Positions 26,207-37,100 are shown, numbered from the stretch's first letter. The stretch is 64,000 nt of DNA from Clostridium vitabionis (GCF_015351765.1 NZ_JADKQA010000001.1:124001-188000), one strand, 5' to 3'. The notes: a model not told the origin generated them from the sequence alone. Translations and numbers: made by a program.

Positions 26207-27321
26207 AATATGATTATCTGGTTGTGGGCAGCGGGCTCTACGGCGCGGTATTTGCCCACGAGGCGAAGAAGGCGGGAAAATCGGTGCTCGTCATCGACCG
26301 GCGCCCGAATATCGCGGGAAATGTCTACACGAAGGACGTCGAGGGCATTCATGTCCATGTCTACGGCGCGCACATTTTCCATACCAACAACAAAAAGGTC
26401 TGGGATTACGTGAACCGGTTCGCGGAGTTCAACCGCTTCACCAACTCTCCGGTGGCCAATTATCACGGGGAGCTCTACTCGCTGCCCTTCAATATGTATA
26501 CCTTCAACCGCATGTGGGGCGTGGTGACGCCGGTGGAGGCCGAGAAGAAGATCGCGGAGCAGCGGGCGGCGGCGCACATCACCGAGCCTAAGAACCTGGA
26601 GGAGCAGGCGATCAGCCTTGTCGGCACGGATATCTATGAGAAGCTGGTCAAGGGGTATACGGAGAAGCAGTGGGGGCGTCCCTGCACGGAGCTCCCGGCC
26701 TTTATCATCCGTCGTCTTCCGGTGCGCTTTACATTTGATAACAATTATTTCAATGCCCTCTACCAGGGAATCCCGGTGGGCGGATACACGAAGATGGTGG
26801 CGAAGCTTCTGGACGGCATCGAGGTGCGCCTCGGCGAGGATTACCTGAAAAATAAGGACGTTTGGGATGCCATGGCGGACCGGGTCATCTACACCGGGGC
26901 GATTGACGCCTATTTCGGCTACTCCCTGGGCGCATTGGAGTACCGCTCGGTGCGCTTTGAGACGGAGTTTTTGGACATTCCGAATTTCCAGGGAAATGCG
27001 GCGGTGAACTACACGGACCGGGAAACGCCCTGGACCCGCATTATCGAGCACAAGTGGTTCGAGTTCGGAAAGGACGATGGCGGGAGAGACCTGCCGAAGA
27101 CGGTCATTTCCCGGGAGTACAGCTCCGAGTGGAAGCCTGGAGATGAGCCCTATTATCCGGTCAACGATGAGAAGAACGGCGCTCTGTATCAGAGATACCG
27201 GAATCTCGCGGACAGGGAGAAGAAGGTGGTCTTCGGCGGACGCCTTGGGGAATATAAGTATTACGATATGGACGCGGTGATCGCGTCCGCCCTGGATATG
27301 GCGGAGCGGGAGCTCGGATGA
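26203..27321 (+). CDS. glf: UDP-galactopyranose mutase
   Basis: A 372-residue flavoenzyme converting UDP-galactopyranose to UDP-galactofuranose for cell-surface glycans. The FAD loop is VVGSGLYGAVFAHEAKK (8-24) with Glu/Asp-type strand end VIDRRPNIAGN, followed by GAHIFHTNNKKVW, GYTEKQWG, the RLPVRFTFDNNYF substrate block and VFGGRLGEYKYYDMD at the C-terminus. All usual Glf motifs are present. The ATG at 26203 overlaps the GtrA stop; frames reaching 25708 are not coding. Confidence 0.96.
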   Translation: MKYDYLVVGSGLYGAVFAHEAKKAGKSVLVIDRRPNIAGNVYTKDVEGIHVHVYGAHIFHTNNKKVWDYVNRFAEFNRFTNSPVANYHGELYSLPFNMYTFNRMWGVVTPVEAEKKIAEQRAAAHITEPKNLEEQAISLVGTDIYEKLVKGYTEKQWGRPCTELPAFIIRRLPVRFTFDNNYFNALYQGIPVGGYTKMVAKLLDGIEVRLGEDYLKNKDVWDAMADRVIYTGAIDAYFGYSLGALEYRSVRFETEFLDIPNFQGNAAVNYTDRETPWTRIIEHKWFEFGKDDGGRDLPKTVISREYSSEWKPGDEPYYPVNDEKNGALYQRYRNLADREKKVVFGGRLGEYKYYDMDAVIASALDMAERELG

Positions 27322-27373
27322 GAGCTCCGGAGGAGCTGGAGTTCAGAAGAAAGAGAATACGGAGGAGAGAAGT

Positions 27374-28336
27374 TTGCGCAGGAAAGTTTTGCTGCTGCTG
27401 AATTCCGCGGCAGGGACGGGAAGTGCCCGCGGGATGGTGTTTGATCTTGTGAAATATCTGACACTCGGCGGCTTTGAGGTGACTGCATACCCGATCCTCC
27501 CGGAAAACGGGCTGACCTCGGAGGCCATTATCCGGGCGAAGCACCGGGATTATGATGTGATCGCCTGCTGCGGGGGCGACGGGACGCTCAACCATGTGGT
27601 CAGCAGCATCGCTTCCCTGGGGCTGGACATCCCGATCGGCTATATCCCGTCGGGCAGCACCAATGATTTCGCCCGAAGCCTGGGGATACCCGCGGATCCG
27701 GAGGCAAACTGCCGGGGAATCTGCGGAAACAATATTTTCGCATACGACATCGGCCGCTTCAACGACCGGTATTTCAATTATGTCGCGGCGTTCGGCGCAT
27801 TTACCAGGGTCAGCTACTCTACCGGGCAGAGCATCAAGAATGTGCTCGGCTACGGCGCTTACCTGCTGAATGGGATTCTCTCCCTGCCGGAGAGTATGAG
27901 CATGCACAGCCATCTGATCCTCGAGCACGACGGCGGAAGGGAGGAGGGGGAGTATGTCTTCGGCTCCATCTCGAACACGACCTCCGTCGGCGGCATGAAA
28001 TCGGCGCTGATCCGGAAGGCCTCCCTGAACGACGGGCTGTTTGAGGTTATCCTCATCTCCGCCCCCGACAGTATCCGGGAGCTCGGCGAGATCGTGACGA
28101 CGCTGACTTCCGGCAGTGTGGACAATAAATATGTGCGGGTCTTCCGGACCCGCAGCCTTCTGATCAAATCTCCGGATAAGGCCGCCTGGACCCTGGACGG
28201 CGAGTACGGCGGGACGCCGGAGGAGATTCACATGGAAGTGTGTCCGGCGCGGATGAAGATTCTTCTGCCCGAGGAGGTGGAGGAAACCATGGAGGAACAG
28301 AATGGACAGGCACGTGACAAAAAGGTCCTGGGTTGA
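27374..28336 (+). CDS. Diacylglycerol/lipid kinase family protein (YegS/DagK-like)
   Basis: A 320-residue kinase. NSAAGTGSARG (10-20), CCGGDGTLNHVVSS (~65-78) and PSGSTNDFARSLGIP (~94-108) are the nucleotide-binding blocks of the DagK/YegS/sphingosine kinase fold. It phosphorylates a lipid such as diacylglycerol or undecaprenol-like substrates at the membrane face. The start is TTG at 27374 behind GGAGGAGAG. Its end overlaps the racemase start by 35 bases. Confidence 0.88.
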   Translation: MRRKVLLLLNSAAGTGSARGMVFDLVKYLTLGGFEVTAYPILPENGLTSEAIIRAKHRDYDVIACCGGDGTLNHVVSSIASLGLDIPIGYIPSGSTNDFARSLGIPADPEANCRGICGNNIFAYDIGRFNDRYFNYVAAFGAFTRVSYSTGQSIKNVLGYGAYLLNGILSLPESMSMHSHLILEHDGGREEGEYVFGSISNTTSVGGMKSALIRKASLNDGLFEVILISAPDSIRELGEIVTTLTSGSVDNKYVRVFRTRSLLIKSPDKAAWTLDGEYGGTPEEIHMEVCPARMKILLPEEVEETMEEQNGQARDKKVLG

Positions 28337-29450
28337 GGTCAGCCTCGGGACGCTGAGAAGAAATTATGAGCTTTACCGGGCAAGCCTCCCGGAGAAGGCG
28401 GAGATCATGGCGGTGGTCAAGGCCGACGCTTACGGGCACGGCGACCGGGAGGTCGCCCGGATGCTGGAGGAGAACGGGGTGAGGTTTTTTGCGGTCTCCA
28501 ATATCGACGAGGCGGAGAGGCTGAGAAATGCCGGAATCACCGGAAAAATCCTGATTCTGGGCTACACGCCGCCGGAGGAGGCTTACCGTCTGTCTGTGCT
28601 TGGAATTACCCAGGCGCTCCTCTCGGAGGAGTACGCAGCTGCCCTGGCCGCGGAGGTCAGGAAGCCGGAATTTGCCGAAAAGTGCGCCCCGCTCCTCTGC
28701 GAATTTGCGATTGACACCGGGATGAACCGCATCGGCCTGGATGCGGAGAATCCCCGGCACAGCGGTGAGGTCATCCGGAAGTACCGTGAGATTCTGGGCA
28801 TCGACGGGATTTTCACCCACCTCTGCGTGGCGGACACGGATACGGAGTCCGCGGTGGCATTTACCGAAAAGCAGCTCTCGCTCTTTAACGGGGTCATGGA
28901 CGCCGTGCGGGATCTTCATCTCCCCTACTGTCACTGCCTCAATTCGGCGGGCGGGCGGACTTACAGCTGCGCGCCGTACGCATTTGCCCGCCTGGGCATC
29001 ATCCTCTACGGGTTAAAGCCCGACCGGGCCAATGTCCTTCCGGCGGGGATCAAGCCGGCGATGACCTGGAAGGCGGTGGTGTCCATGGTCAAGGATTTCC
29101 ATCCGGGGGAGACGGTCGGCTACGGCAGGACATTCCGCGCGGAGAAAGAAATGCGCATCGCCACCATCGCCGCGGGATACGCCGACGGCTATCCGCGAGC
29201 CCTGTCAAACCGGTTTTATGTCCTTCTTCACGGTAAGCGGGCGAGGATCGTCGGCCGCATCTGCATGGATCAGATGACCGTCGATGTCACCGACATTCCG
29301 GAGACGGCGATGGGCGATGCGGCGGTTCTTCTCGGTGAGGACAGCGGGGAGACGATTACCGCGGATGATGTGGCGAAGGTCACGGATACCATCGGTTACG
29401 AGGTGATCTGCGATATCGCGTCGCGGGTTCCGCGGGTGCATGTCGATTGA
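28302..29450 (+). CDS. alr: Alanine racemase
   Basis: A 382-residue PLP enzyme supplying D-alanine for peptidoglycan. K40 in VVKADAYGHG binds PLP and VGYGRTF (~262-268) carries the second catalytic Tyr; ICMDQMTVD near 320 is conserved. The ATG at 28302 has GAGGAA upstream and lies inside the lipid kinase gene; a GTG at 28314 is possible. Racemases of this outline also include serine/VanT-type enzymes, but no membrane domain is present. Confidence 0.93.
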   Translation: MDRHVTKRSWVEVSLGTLRRNYELYRASLPEKAEIMAVVKADAYGHGDREVARMLEENGVRFFAVSNIDEAERLRNAGITGKILILGYTPPEEAYRLSVLGITQALLSEEYAAALAAEVRKPEFAEKCAPLLCEFAIDTGMNRIGLDAENPRHSGEVIRKYREILGIDGIFTHLCVADTDTESAVAFTEKQLSLFNGVMDAVRDLHLPYCHCLNSAGGRTYSCAPYAFARLGIILYGLKPDRANVLPAGIKPAMTWKAVVSMVKDFHPGETVGYGRTFRAEKEMRIATIAAGYADGYPRALSNRFYVLLHGKRARIVGRICMDQMTVDVTDIPETAMGDAAVLLGEDSGETITADDVAKVTDTIGYEVICDIASRVPRVHVD

Positions 29451-29477
29451 TCCAGGCGCACACGAAAGGGATTGGTC

Positions 29478-31229
29478 ATGTCGAAGAAAATCGTGAAAAC
29501 AGATGCCTCGAAAATCCGGGAGGAGGAAGATAAGCTCGCGGAGAAGCCGAAAATGGCTGCGGGCAGGATCCTGGCGCTCTATGCGGCGGTCATTCTCCTG
29601 GTCTTTCCGGTCTACTACCGGGATTATTATTTTGACATCATGGAGGCCAAGTATGTCTTCTACTGGGTTCTCTCGCTGGTCACGATCGGGATCTGCCTCC
29701 TGATCGGTGCCGGATTTGCCGTGAGGGACCGGCAGAAGTTTGGCGGGCGCGCGGTCAGGCGCTTTTTCCGGAATGCTGTGACCGGCGGGCGGGAAGGAAG
29801 CCGGACCTGGCTGATGCTGCTGGTTTTCTGGGTCTGCGCGGGCATCGCCACGCTGTGCTCGGATTATCTCTATGAATCTTTCTGGGGCAATGAGGGGCGG
29901 TACAGCGGCCTCTTCCTGATCACCATCTACTGCGTGACGACGGCGCTTCTCGCCGGATTCGGCAGGTTCCGCCGGGGATTCATGGATCTGTTCCTGCTGT
30001 CCTCGCTCTTTGTCGCGGTTTTCGGCATCACGGATTTCTTCCAGCTGGATATTCTGGGATTCCGGGGCGCGGCCGCCGGGATCCCGGAGCTTAACCATTT
30101 TATCTCCAGCATAGGAAACGTGAACAACTACACGGCATTTCTCGCGCTCTCCATCGCGGTCGGCATGAGCTTTTTCGGCCTCGAGAAGCGGAGAGGGCTG
30201 TCCGCCTGGTACTTTGTGCTGACCGTGGTCTTCCTCACCGCGCAGTTCACCGGGCAGAGCGACAATGCGTTTCTGTCCCTCGCGGCGACGATGGCGCTCC
30301 TTCCGTTTGCGCTGTTCCGGAGAAAGGCCGGCATCGTGCGCTATCTTATGCTCCTCGGGACGATCTTCCTCACCATGCGTCTGGCTGCCTTCTGGTACAA
30401 TACCTACCAGGGGGCTACGCTGGACATCTCCGGCCTCGTCAGGCTTGTCGGCAGCAGCCCGCTCTCGGTGGCCGTGGCGGCGATCTTCTACGCGATTGCC
30501 GCGGTTCTTTCGTTCCGGTGGAAGAAGGACGGCGCGGAGGGCAGTCTTGACCCCGGTGCTGACCGGGACCTCGACGGGAGCGCGGACGCCGGACTGAGAA
30601 AGGTGGTCCGGGCCTGGAAGTACCTCGTGATCGCCGCCCTCGCCCTCCTCGTGCTGGTCCTGATCTACACCAACTTCATCGCGGATCCGGATTCCCTGGG
30701 GGATCTTGCGCAGTATCTGGTCTTCAATGATGCCTGGGGCACGGACCGCGGCTACTGCTGGCGCATCGGCATGGAGTCCTACCTTAAGCAGCCGTTCCTG
30801 CACCGGCTGTTCGGCTTCGGGCCGGACACCTACGGTATCCTGACCTGGAACTTCCGCTCGGATTCGATCAAGAACCTCGGCGTCTACTACGAGAGCGCGC
30901 ATAATGAGTTCCTGCAGTACCTGGTGACCATCGGCCCCGTCGGCACGGCGGCGTACATCCTGTTCCTCGCCGGCGCGGTCAGGAAGATGCTCCGGAGGCA
31001 GAAGGAGCTGCCCTGGCTTCTCGCCCCCGCGGCCGCCGTGCTCGCGTACAACATCCAGGCAATCATCAACATCGGCATGCCGATCGTCACCCCGATCATG
31101 TGGGCGATGATTGGCATCGGGCTTGCCGGCTGCCGGAAGGACTGGAAGCTGGATCTTCCGGGAAAATGGTTCCGCCGCGGGAAAGCATCCGCCGCAGAAC
31201 CGTCCGCTTCTGAAGGAGAAAAATCATGA
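29478..31229 (+). CDS. O-antigen ligase/polymerase-like membrane protein (Wzy/WaaL type)
   Basis: A 583-residue polytopic membrane protein with about twelve helices. A long extracellular loop near residues 410-475 holds WGTDRGYCWRIGMESYLKQPFLHRLFGFGPDT and YESAHNEFLQYLVTIG, the 'HNxxLQ' Wzy_C signature. Such proteins polymerise or ligate lipid-linked glycans outside the membrane. The ATG at 29478 is preferred over the TTG at 29472. The stop overlaps the next ATG. A cytoplasmic segment at ~345-380 is acidic and low in complexity. Confidence 0.82.
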   Translation: MSKKIVKTDASKIREEEDKLAEKPKMAAGRILALYAAVILLVFPVYYRDYYFDIMEAKYVFYWVLSLVTIGICLLIGAGFAVRDRQKFGGRAVRRFFRNAVTGGREGSRTWLMLLVFWVCAGIATLCSDYLYESFWGNEGRYSGLFLITIYCVTTALLAGFGRFRRGFMDLFLLSSLFVAVFGITDFFQLDILGFRGAAAGIPELNHFISSIGNVNNYTAFLALSIAVGMSFFGLEKRRGLSAWYFVLTVVFLTAQFTGQSDNAFLSLAATMALLPFALFRRKAGIVRYLMLLGTIFLTMRLAAFWYNTYQGATLDISGLVRLVGSSPLSVAVAAIFYAIAAVLSFRWKKDGAEGSLDPGADRDLDGSADAGLRKVVRAWKYLVIAALALLVLVLIYTNFIADPDSLGDLAQYLVFNDAWGTDRGYCWRIGMESYLKQPFLHRLFGFGPDTYGILTWNFRSDSIKNLGVYYESAHNEFLQYLVTIGPVGTAAYILFLAGAVRKMLRRQKELPWLLAPAAAVLAYNIQAIINIGMPIVTPIMWAMIGIGLAGCRKDWKLDLPGKWFRRGKASAAEPSASEGEKS

Positions 31230-32242
31230 TTATCACCAGGACACCTTTTCGCATGTCGTTTTTCGGCGGAGGCACCGACATCCCCGATTTCTTCCGGGAG
31301 CACGGCGGCGCTGTCCTCTCGACGACATTTGACAAGTACTGCTATGTGACGGTGCGCCATCTGCCGCGCTTTTTTGACTACACCACGGAGCTCTCCTACG
31401 CGAAGATCGAGCGGGTGAAATCGGTCGATGAGATCGAGCACCCGGCCGTCCGCAATGCCATGAAGATGCTGGATATGCATGAGATCCGCCTGACGTACGA
31501 GGCAGACCTTCCGGCGCGCTCCGGCCTCGGCACCAGCAGCTCCTTCGCGGTCGGCATGCTGAACGCCTTTTACGCGCTCAAGGGAAAATACGCGGACAAG
31601 AAAAAGCTGGCGGACGACGCCATTTACCTGGAGAGGGAGCTCTGCAGGGAGGCCGGTGGCTGGCAGGACCAGATCGCCGCGTCCTACGGCGGTTTTAACC
31701 GCATCGACTTTGACGCCTCCGGATATGATGTCCAGCCGGTGATCATTTCCCCGGAGAGAAAGCGGATGCTGAATGAGAGGCTGATGATGTTCTTCACGGG
31801 GTTCACCCGGCTTTCCTCCGACGTGCAGAAGGCGAACCACATCACGGATGGGGAGAAGACCCAGCAGCTCCTCAGAATGTATGCGCTGGTTGACGAGGCG
31901 CAGGCGGTGCTCACCGATAAGAGCCGCGACCTCGATGATTTCGGGCGCCTTCTGGACACCACCTGGAGGCTCAAGCGCCAGACCGGCGCGAAGGTGTCCA
32001 CGGACAGCATCGACGGCATTTACCGGAAGGGGATTGAGGCCGGTGCCATCGGCGGCAAGCTTCTCGGCGCGGGGGGCGGCGGATTCCTGCTGTTCTATGT
32101 CCGCCCGGAGGATCAGCCGCGGGTGCGGGAGGCGATGAAGGAACTTCTCTATGTGCCGTTCCGGTTTGAGAACGGCGGAACCAGGGTGATTCACTATACC
32201 CCCGAGGATTATGACCTGAACGGGGCCCGCCCGCTCTCCTGA
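31226..32242 (+). CDS. GHMP family sugar kinase (heptose-7-phosphate kinase-like)
   Basis: A 338-residue GHMP kinase. It begins IITRTPFRMSFFGGGTDIPDFF, typical of HddA and fucokinase-like enzymes. The ATP loop is LPARSGLGTSSSFAVGMLNAF (~95-115) and the C-terminal motif GGKLLGAGGGGFLLFY is intact. The likely reaction is phosphorylation of a sugar at C1 for nucleotide activation. It overlaps the Wzy-like gene by four bases, so it belongs to the same glycan pathway. The exact sugar cannot be told. Confidence 0.87.
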   Translation: MIITRTPFRMSFFGGGTDIPDFFREHGGAVLSTTFDKYCYVTVRHLPRFFDYTTELSYAKIERVKSVDEIEHPAVRNAMKMLDMHEIRLTYEADLPARSGLGTSSSFAVGMLNAFYALKGKYADKKKLADDAIYLERELCREAGGWQDQIAASYGGFNRIDFDASGYDVQPVIISPERKRMLNERLMMFFTGFTRLSSDVQKANHITDGEKTQQLLRMYALVDEAQAVLTDKSRDLDDFGRLLDTTWRLKRQTGAKVSTDSIDGIYRKGIEAGAIGGKLLGAGGGGFLLFYVRPEDQPRVREAMKELLYVPFRFENGGTRVIHYTPEDYDLNGARPLS

Positions 32243-32261
32243 GCGGGGAAAGGAGGCTTGG

Positions 32262-32858
32262 ATGAAAGACAGCACACGCAAAGCACTGAAACGGGCGGCC
32301 GCGGCCGCCGGGATGTCGGCGCTTCTCGTCACCGCGTCCGCCTGCGGAGGAAGGAAGACGCAGGAGACGACGGCGCCGGAGAGTACCGCTGCCGTTGAGG
32401 AGACGACCGCGGCGGAGACCTCGGCAGCGGGCACGGAGGCGTCCTCCGCCGCGGAAGCTTCCGCAGCGGCGGGGACCACAGATTCTGCGGCTCCCGCGGC
32501 GGTCAGCGGAAAGCTCGCGGAATTTCTCACGCAGATTGACGAGAATTTCACCGACGGCGGCTCAGCCGGAATCTCGCTCCGGGCCGCTTCCTGCGCGGCG
32601 GATCTCATGACCTGGTATATGGAGGAGAAGCCGCAGGCGGCCGCGGTTACCGGGGAATCGAAAAAGTTCATCGCCGGCGTCAGCGACGCGGCGGCTTTCC
32701 GCGACGGGCTCAAGATGGTTCGCGGCGCGGCGGAGCAGACGGCGGGAAGCGACGGCGGGAGCCTCCTTTCGGATGCCGGCTGGAAGGGAACGGTCACCTG
32801 GACGGCGAAGGATGTCGCCGCGCTGTTTGACGCCATTGAGGCGGGCACGGCGGAATAA
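32262..32858 (+). CDS. Small secreted lipoprotein, unknown function
   Basis: A 198-residue protein with a signal peptide ending VTASAC (Cys28), a long Thr/Ala/Ser/Glu-rich tether (~32-80) and a mostly helical C-terminal domain of ~115 residues (ISLRAASCAADLMTWYMEE...). I know no family for it. It is 19 bases downstream of the GHMP kinase and closes the glycan operon before a strong terminator. Confidence 0.75.
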   Translation: MKDSTRKALKRAAAAAGMSALLVTASACGGRKTQETTAPESTAAVEETTAAETSAAGTEASSAAEASAAAGTTDSAAPAAVSGKLAEFLTQIDENFTDGGSAGISLRAASCAADLMTWYMEEKPQAAAVTGESKKFIAGVSDAAAFRDGLKMVRGAAEQTAGSDGGSLLSDAGWKGTVTWTAKDVAALFDAIEAGTAE

Positions 32859-32890
32859 GGGCATTGATTTCGGGCGAGGATAGAAAAAAT

Positions 32891-32944
32891 GCACCCGGGA
32901 CGCTTTCCCCGATGAAGGGGGAGAGCGCTCCGGGTGCGTTTTTT
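32891..32944. terminator. Bidirectional terminator between the lipoprotein gene and purC
   Basis: Outer arms GCACCCGG/CCGGGTGC (32891-32898/32930-32937) enclose a second stem of about ten pairs; A-tract on the left and TTTTTT on the right. Confidence 0.9.
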
Positions 32945-32979
32945 GCGCAACAGGGCTTCATGCTGCCTGCGGACGAGGG

Positions 32980-33849
32980 TTACAGTTCCTTTCCGGTCAG
33001 CATTGTGTAGGCTTCCTTGTACTTGGCGATGGTCCGGTCGATGACATCCTGCGGGAGGTTGTAGTCGCTGTCCGGGTGCGCCTTCAGCCAGTCGCGGACG
33101 AACTGCTTGTCGAAGGACGGCTGGCTGTGGCCTTCCTCATAGCCCTCGAGCGGCCAGAAGCGGCTGCTGTCCGGGGTCAGCATCTCGTCGCCGAGGACAA
33201 CCTCGCCCTTCTCATTGAGGCCGAACTCAAACTTGGTGTCGGCAATGATGATGCCGCGGGAGAGCGCGTAGTCTGCGCATTTTTTGTAGAGCGCGATGGT
33301 GTAATCGCGGATCTTTGTCGCGTATTCGGTGCCGTGTCCGGGGAATGCCTTCTCGAGAACCGTCACACACTGCTCGAAATTGATATTTTCATCGTGATCG
33401 CCGATCTCGGCCTTGGTGCTGGGTGTAAAAATCGGCTCCGGGAGCTTTGCGCATTCCTTGAGGCCTTCCGGAAGGCGGATGCCGCAGGCAGTGCCGTTTT
33501 CCTTGTAGCTCTCCCAGCCGCTGCCCGTGATGTAGCCGCGGACGATGCACTCGATCGGGATCATGTTGAGCTTTTTGCAGAGCATGCTGTTGCCGTCAAA
33601 TTCCGGCTTGCGGAAGAACTCCGGCATATCCTTCACGTCGGTGCTGATCATGTGGTTCGGGACAATGTCGCTTGTGTAGTCGAACCAGAAGCGGGACATC
33701 TGGGTGAGTACGGTACCCTTTTTGCTCACCTTATTCTTCAGAATAACATCAAAGGCGGAAATCCGGTCGGTCGCGACCATGACGAGGGCGTCGCCGATGT
33801 CGTAGATCTCTCTGACTTTTCCCTCTTTGAACGGTTTGTATTCCTTCAT
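32980..33849 (-). CDS. purC: Phosphoribosylaminoimidazole-succinocarboxamide synthase
   Basis: A 289-residue SAICAR synthase joining CAIR with aspartate in purine synthesis. Visible motifs: FKEGKVREIYDIGDALVMVATDRISAFD (7-34), IECIVRGYITGSGWESY (~100), KAEIGDHDENI and GIIIADTKFEFG. It belongs to the longer ~290-residue branch rather than the ~235-residue Bacillus type. AGGAGG lies just upstream of the ATG at 33849. It is alone, transcribed away from the fusion gene. Confidence 0.96.
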   Translation of the reverse strand: MKEYKPFKEGKVREIYDIGDALVMVATDRISAFDVILKNKVSKKGTVLTQMSRFWFDYTSDIVPNHMISTDVKDMPEFFRKPEFDGNSMLCKKLNMIPIECIVRGYITGSGWESYKENGTACGIRLPEGLKECAKLPEPIFTPSTKAEIGDHDENINFEQCVTVLEKAFPGHGTEYATKIRDYTIALYKKCADYALSRGIIIADTKFEFGLNEKGEVVLGDEMLTPDSSRFWPLEGYEEGHSQPSFDKQFVRDWLKAHPDSDYNLPQDVIDRTIAKYKEAYTMLTGKEL

Positions 33850-33963
33850 TGCTGTCCTCCTTGGGGATGTGCGCTGCGCGGCGGTTTTCCGGGAATATAT
33901 CCGCCGTCAGAAACGGATAAGCCCGAAAGCCGCATGCCCGGCCGGTTTCAGGCTCACAACGCT

Positions 33964-33991
33964 AGTATAAAACATTTTCGGATTTATGCAA
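33964..33991 (-). promoter_or_regulatory. Candidate purC promoter with PurBox-like site
   Basis: On the minus strand TTGCAT (33986-33991) and TATACT (33964-33969) are 16 bases apart. AAATCCGAAAATG (33973-33985) in the spacer fits the PurR PurBox AWWWCCGAACWWT at 11 of 13 positions. The 294-base gap 33850-34143 holds nothing else recognisable. Confidence 0.4.
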
Positions 33992-34143
33992 GGCAGTGTC
34001 CGGGGGGTGAACAGGAACACTTATCTTCGGGTTCTGTGGGTGCCGCGGTACCGCCGCCGCCCGGAATGGTGTAAAATAGGCGTAAAGAACAGGATTCCGT
34101 CTTCCGCCCGCTCGCGGAGGATGAGGAAAGAACAGGGGGATTT

Positions 34144-37100
34144 ATGATGGACGCAATCCAGGAGGGCAGGGAAAAACTGGCGCAGCTCACGGAGAAGCTG
34201 GCCGGACGTTCCTTTCTCCGAGAAACCGGCATTTCGGCAGCCCTTGTGCGGGAGCTGCTCGGCGGGGAGGAGCGGGCGGCGGCATTTGCCCGGTTCTTCC
34301 CGGTAACCGGGCGCTTTTGCTGCGCCGATATTTATGCCTTCTGCCGGGAGGCAATGAACAGGATATCGCTGGAACCCGCGGACGGCTGGATGAAATTCAC
34401 TTACGCATACGCCTGCCGGATCCTGTTTCCGGATCCCGCCTATGCGGAGGCGGACCGGAAGTACGGCGCCGCGGCGAGGTTCTACCTGGCGGTCATGCAG
34501 TTTCTTTTTGACGAGGAGCGGAAGGCGCTGAAACCGGAGCCCTTCTACGACTTCGTTTTTCTGGACGGCGCCGAGCAGGAAAAATTCGAGTCCCGGGAGG
34601 AATACCGCCGGTTTCTCCGCTATTTCCGCGAGGAGTATGTCTACGAGATGATGCGCCTGAACGCCGAGGTGACGCCGTTCCGGACACTCGAGCACATCGC
34701 CGGCGTCCATTTTGTGGCGATGCATGTCGCGCGGGGGCTTTACGCCGCCGGGGTGCCGATCGACCTGACCCTGATCTCCGGCGCGGCGGCGGGGCATGAT
34801 ATCGGCAAGTTCGGCTGCAAGCCAAACGAGAGGGTGCCTTACCTGCATTATTACTATACCAATCAGTGGTTTTCCGAGCGGGAGATGGATTATATCGGCC
34901 ACATCGCGGCAAACCACTCGACCTGGGATCTCGAGCCGGAGCACCTGTCCGTGGAATCCCTCGTGCTGATCTACGCGGATTTCCGCGTGAAGCAGAGCCG
35001 GGGCGAGGATAACCGGGAGATCACGGTGATCTCGAGCCTTAAGGATGCCTTCGACGTGATCCTGCATAAGCTCGACAATGTGGACGCGAAAAAGCTCCGC
35101 CGCTACCGTTTTGTCTACGCCCGCCTCGACGATTTCGAGCAGTATATGCGCGATCTCGGCGTGGATACGGGCCTTGACGGGAAGACCACAAGGCCGCCGA
35201 GAATGCCGGAGACGACGCTCCGCAATGCCGAGGACACGGTGAAATCCCTGGTCTATCTCGGGGTCGCGCACAATATCACCGTGATGCACCGGATGACCGC
35301 GGAAAGGCAGTTCGGCAATTTCCTGGAGGCGGCGCGGAGCGAGAAAAACTGGAAAAACCTCCGCGCTTACCTGAATATCTTCGACGAGTACACAGCATTC
35401 GTGAATGATACCCAGAAGCGTCAGATCCTGGCGTTCCTCTACGAGCTGCTGCTTCACCGGGAGGGGCAGATCCGCGCGGAGGCGGCGCATCTCATGGGCA
35501 AGATCCTTGCCCAGTTCAATTTCGGCTACCGGAAGCAGCGCCCGGCGGATATGCCGGACACGGACAGCCGGGAAGCCCTGCGCCTATGGCGCTATTATCT
35601 TGACCGGATTCTGCGCCCGGATGTCAAGCTGACCGGGCGCCAGCAGAGGAGGATCCGGTTCTGCCTGAAAACCGTGATGCGCTCGGCCCTGGACTATGCC
35701 GGGGAGAGTGATTTTGCGGATTTCTTTGGCGCCTTTATGGACTGCTGCCGCGATCCGGGAAGCCGTGAGGCCGGCGAATCCCTGGTGATCCTGGACTCCG
35801 CGCACGACCTGCCGCTCGGGAAGATGTCCCGGGAGGATCTGGACACGGCGGCCGCCTTCGCGGCCGCGAAGGCGGATGACCCGGATGAGGAGGTCCGGGT
35901 TGCGGCCTGGCGCGCGGCGAAGATCCTGACCGGCTTCGCCCGCGGCCTGCGGGCGGAGGAGGAGATCCGCCGGAAAGTCCGGGCAGCCGATATGGACGGG
36001 AGCATCACCATGACTTACCTCGGCTTCCGGATCCTGAGCGGCCTTGGGGAGGACACCGGCCGGGAGGAGCAGGCGCTCTACGGGGCGGATATCACTCCGT
36101 CGGTGCTGCTCGATGACCTGAAGACCGCGACGCCCTGGATCGTCAAGGCGGTCAACATTAAACTGCTGAAAAATCAGGTAAAATACGGAAAATTCGGACA
36201 CCGGATGCCGATTGCGGCGCATTTCTCGAATCTGATCAAGGTCAGCGAGCATGTCACGGTCCGTGAGGATGCGGGGGCTGCCCTGCTCGAGGTCGTCCCG
36301 TACCTCCGGGATGACGAGCGGAATGAGGTTGCTGTCGAGCTTGCCCGCGGCCTGGAGTCGGGCGAGTACGAATTTGCCAAGTATGTCCCCCGCTACCTGG
36401 GGGCGCTGTCCCTCTGGCTCCCGCCGGCGCAGCTGGATGAGATCATTGACTATCTCGAGAGCCTGCTCACCAGCCTTAATGACCGGATCGTCAGCGGCGC
36501 CCTGGACACGGTGAGCGTCATCCTGGAACATATCCCGGCCTACCCGGAGCGGTTCCCGCTCGGGGAGGAGGAGCTGCAGAAGCGGATTGTCAGGCTTTTC
36601 GGCCTCCTTCTGCGCGGCCTCGCGAGCTACCGGGAGCCGGTGCGCCAGGAGGCACTTCTCGCGGTGGCGCGGATATTTTCCAGCGGGCAGATTTCCCTTG
36701 ACAGGAAGGGGGAGGCCTTCCGCCTCGCATACCGCAAGCTCCTCTTTTATCTCGGCATGGACGATCCCTCGGACATCACGGTTTACTACCGGGCTTCTGC
36801 CCTCGCGGCCATCGGCAGCTTTATCACGCTCTGGCACATGGATCGCGGCAGGATCGACATCCGCCAGCGGGAGAAGGTGGCGTTCTTCCCCGGGAGCTTT
36901 GACCCCTTCAATCTCTCCCAGAAGGAGATTGCCTGCCGGATCCGGGATATGGGCTTTGAAGTTCTCCTCGCCGTGGATGAATTTTCCTGGTCAAAAATGA
37001 CGGAGCCCCACCTCATCCGGCGGCGGATCATCAGCATGTCGATCGCGGATGAGTTCGGCGTGAACCTTTTTCCGGAGAACATCCCGGTAAATATCGGGAA

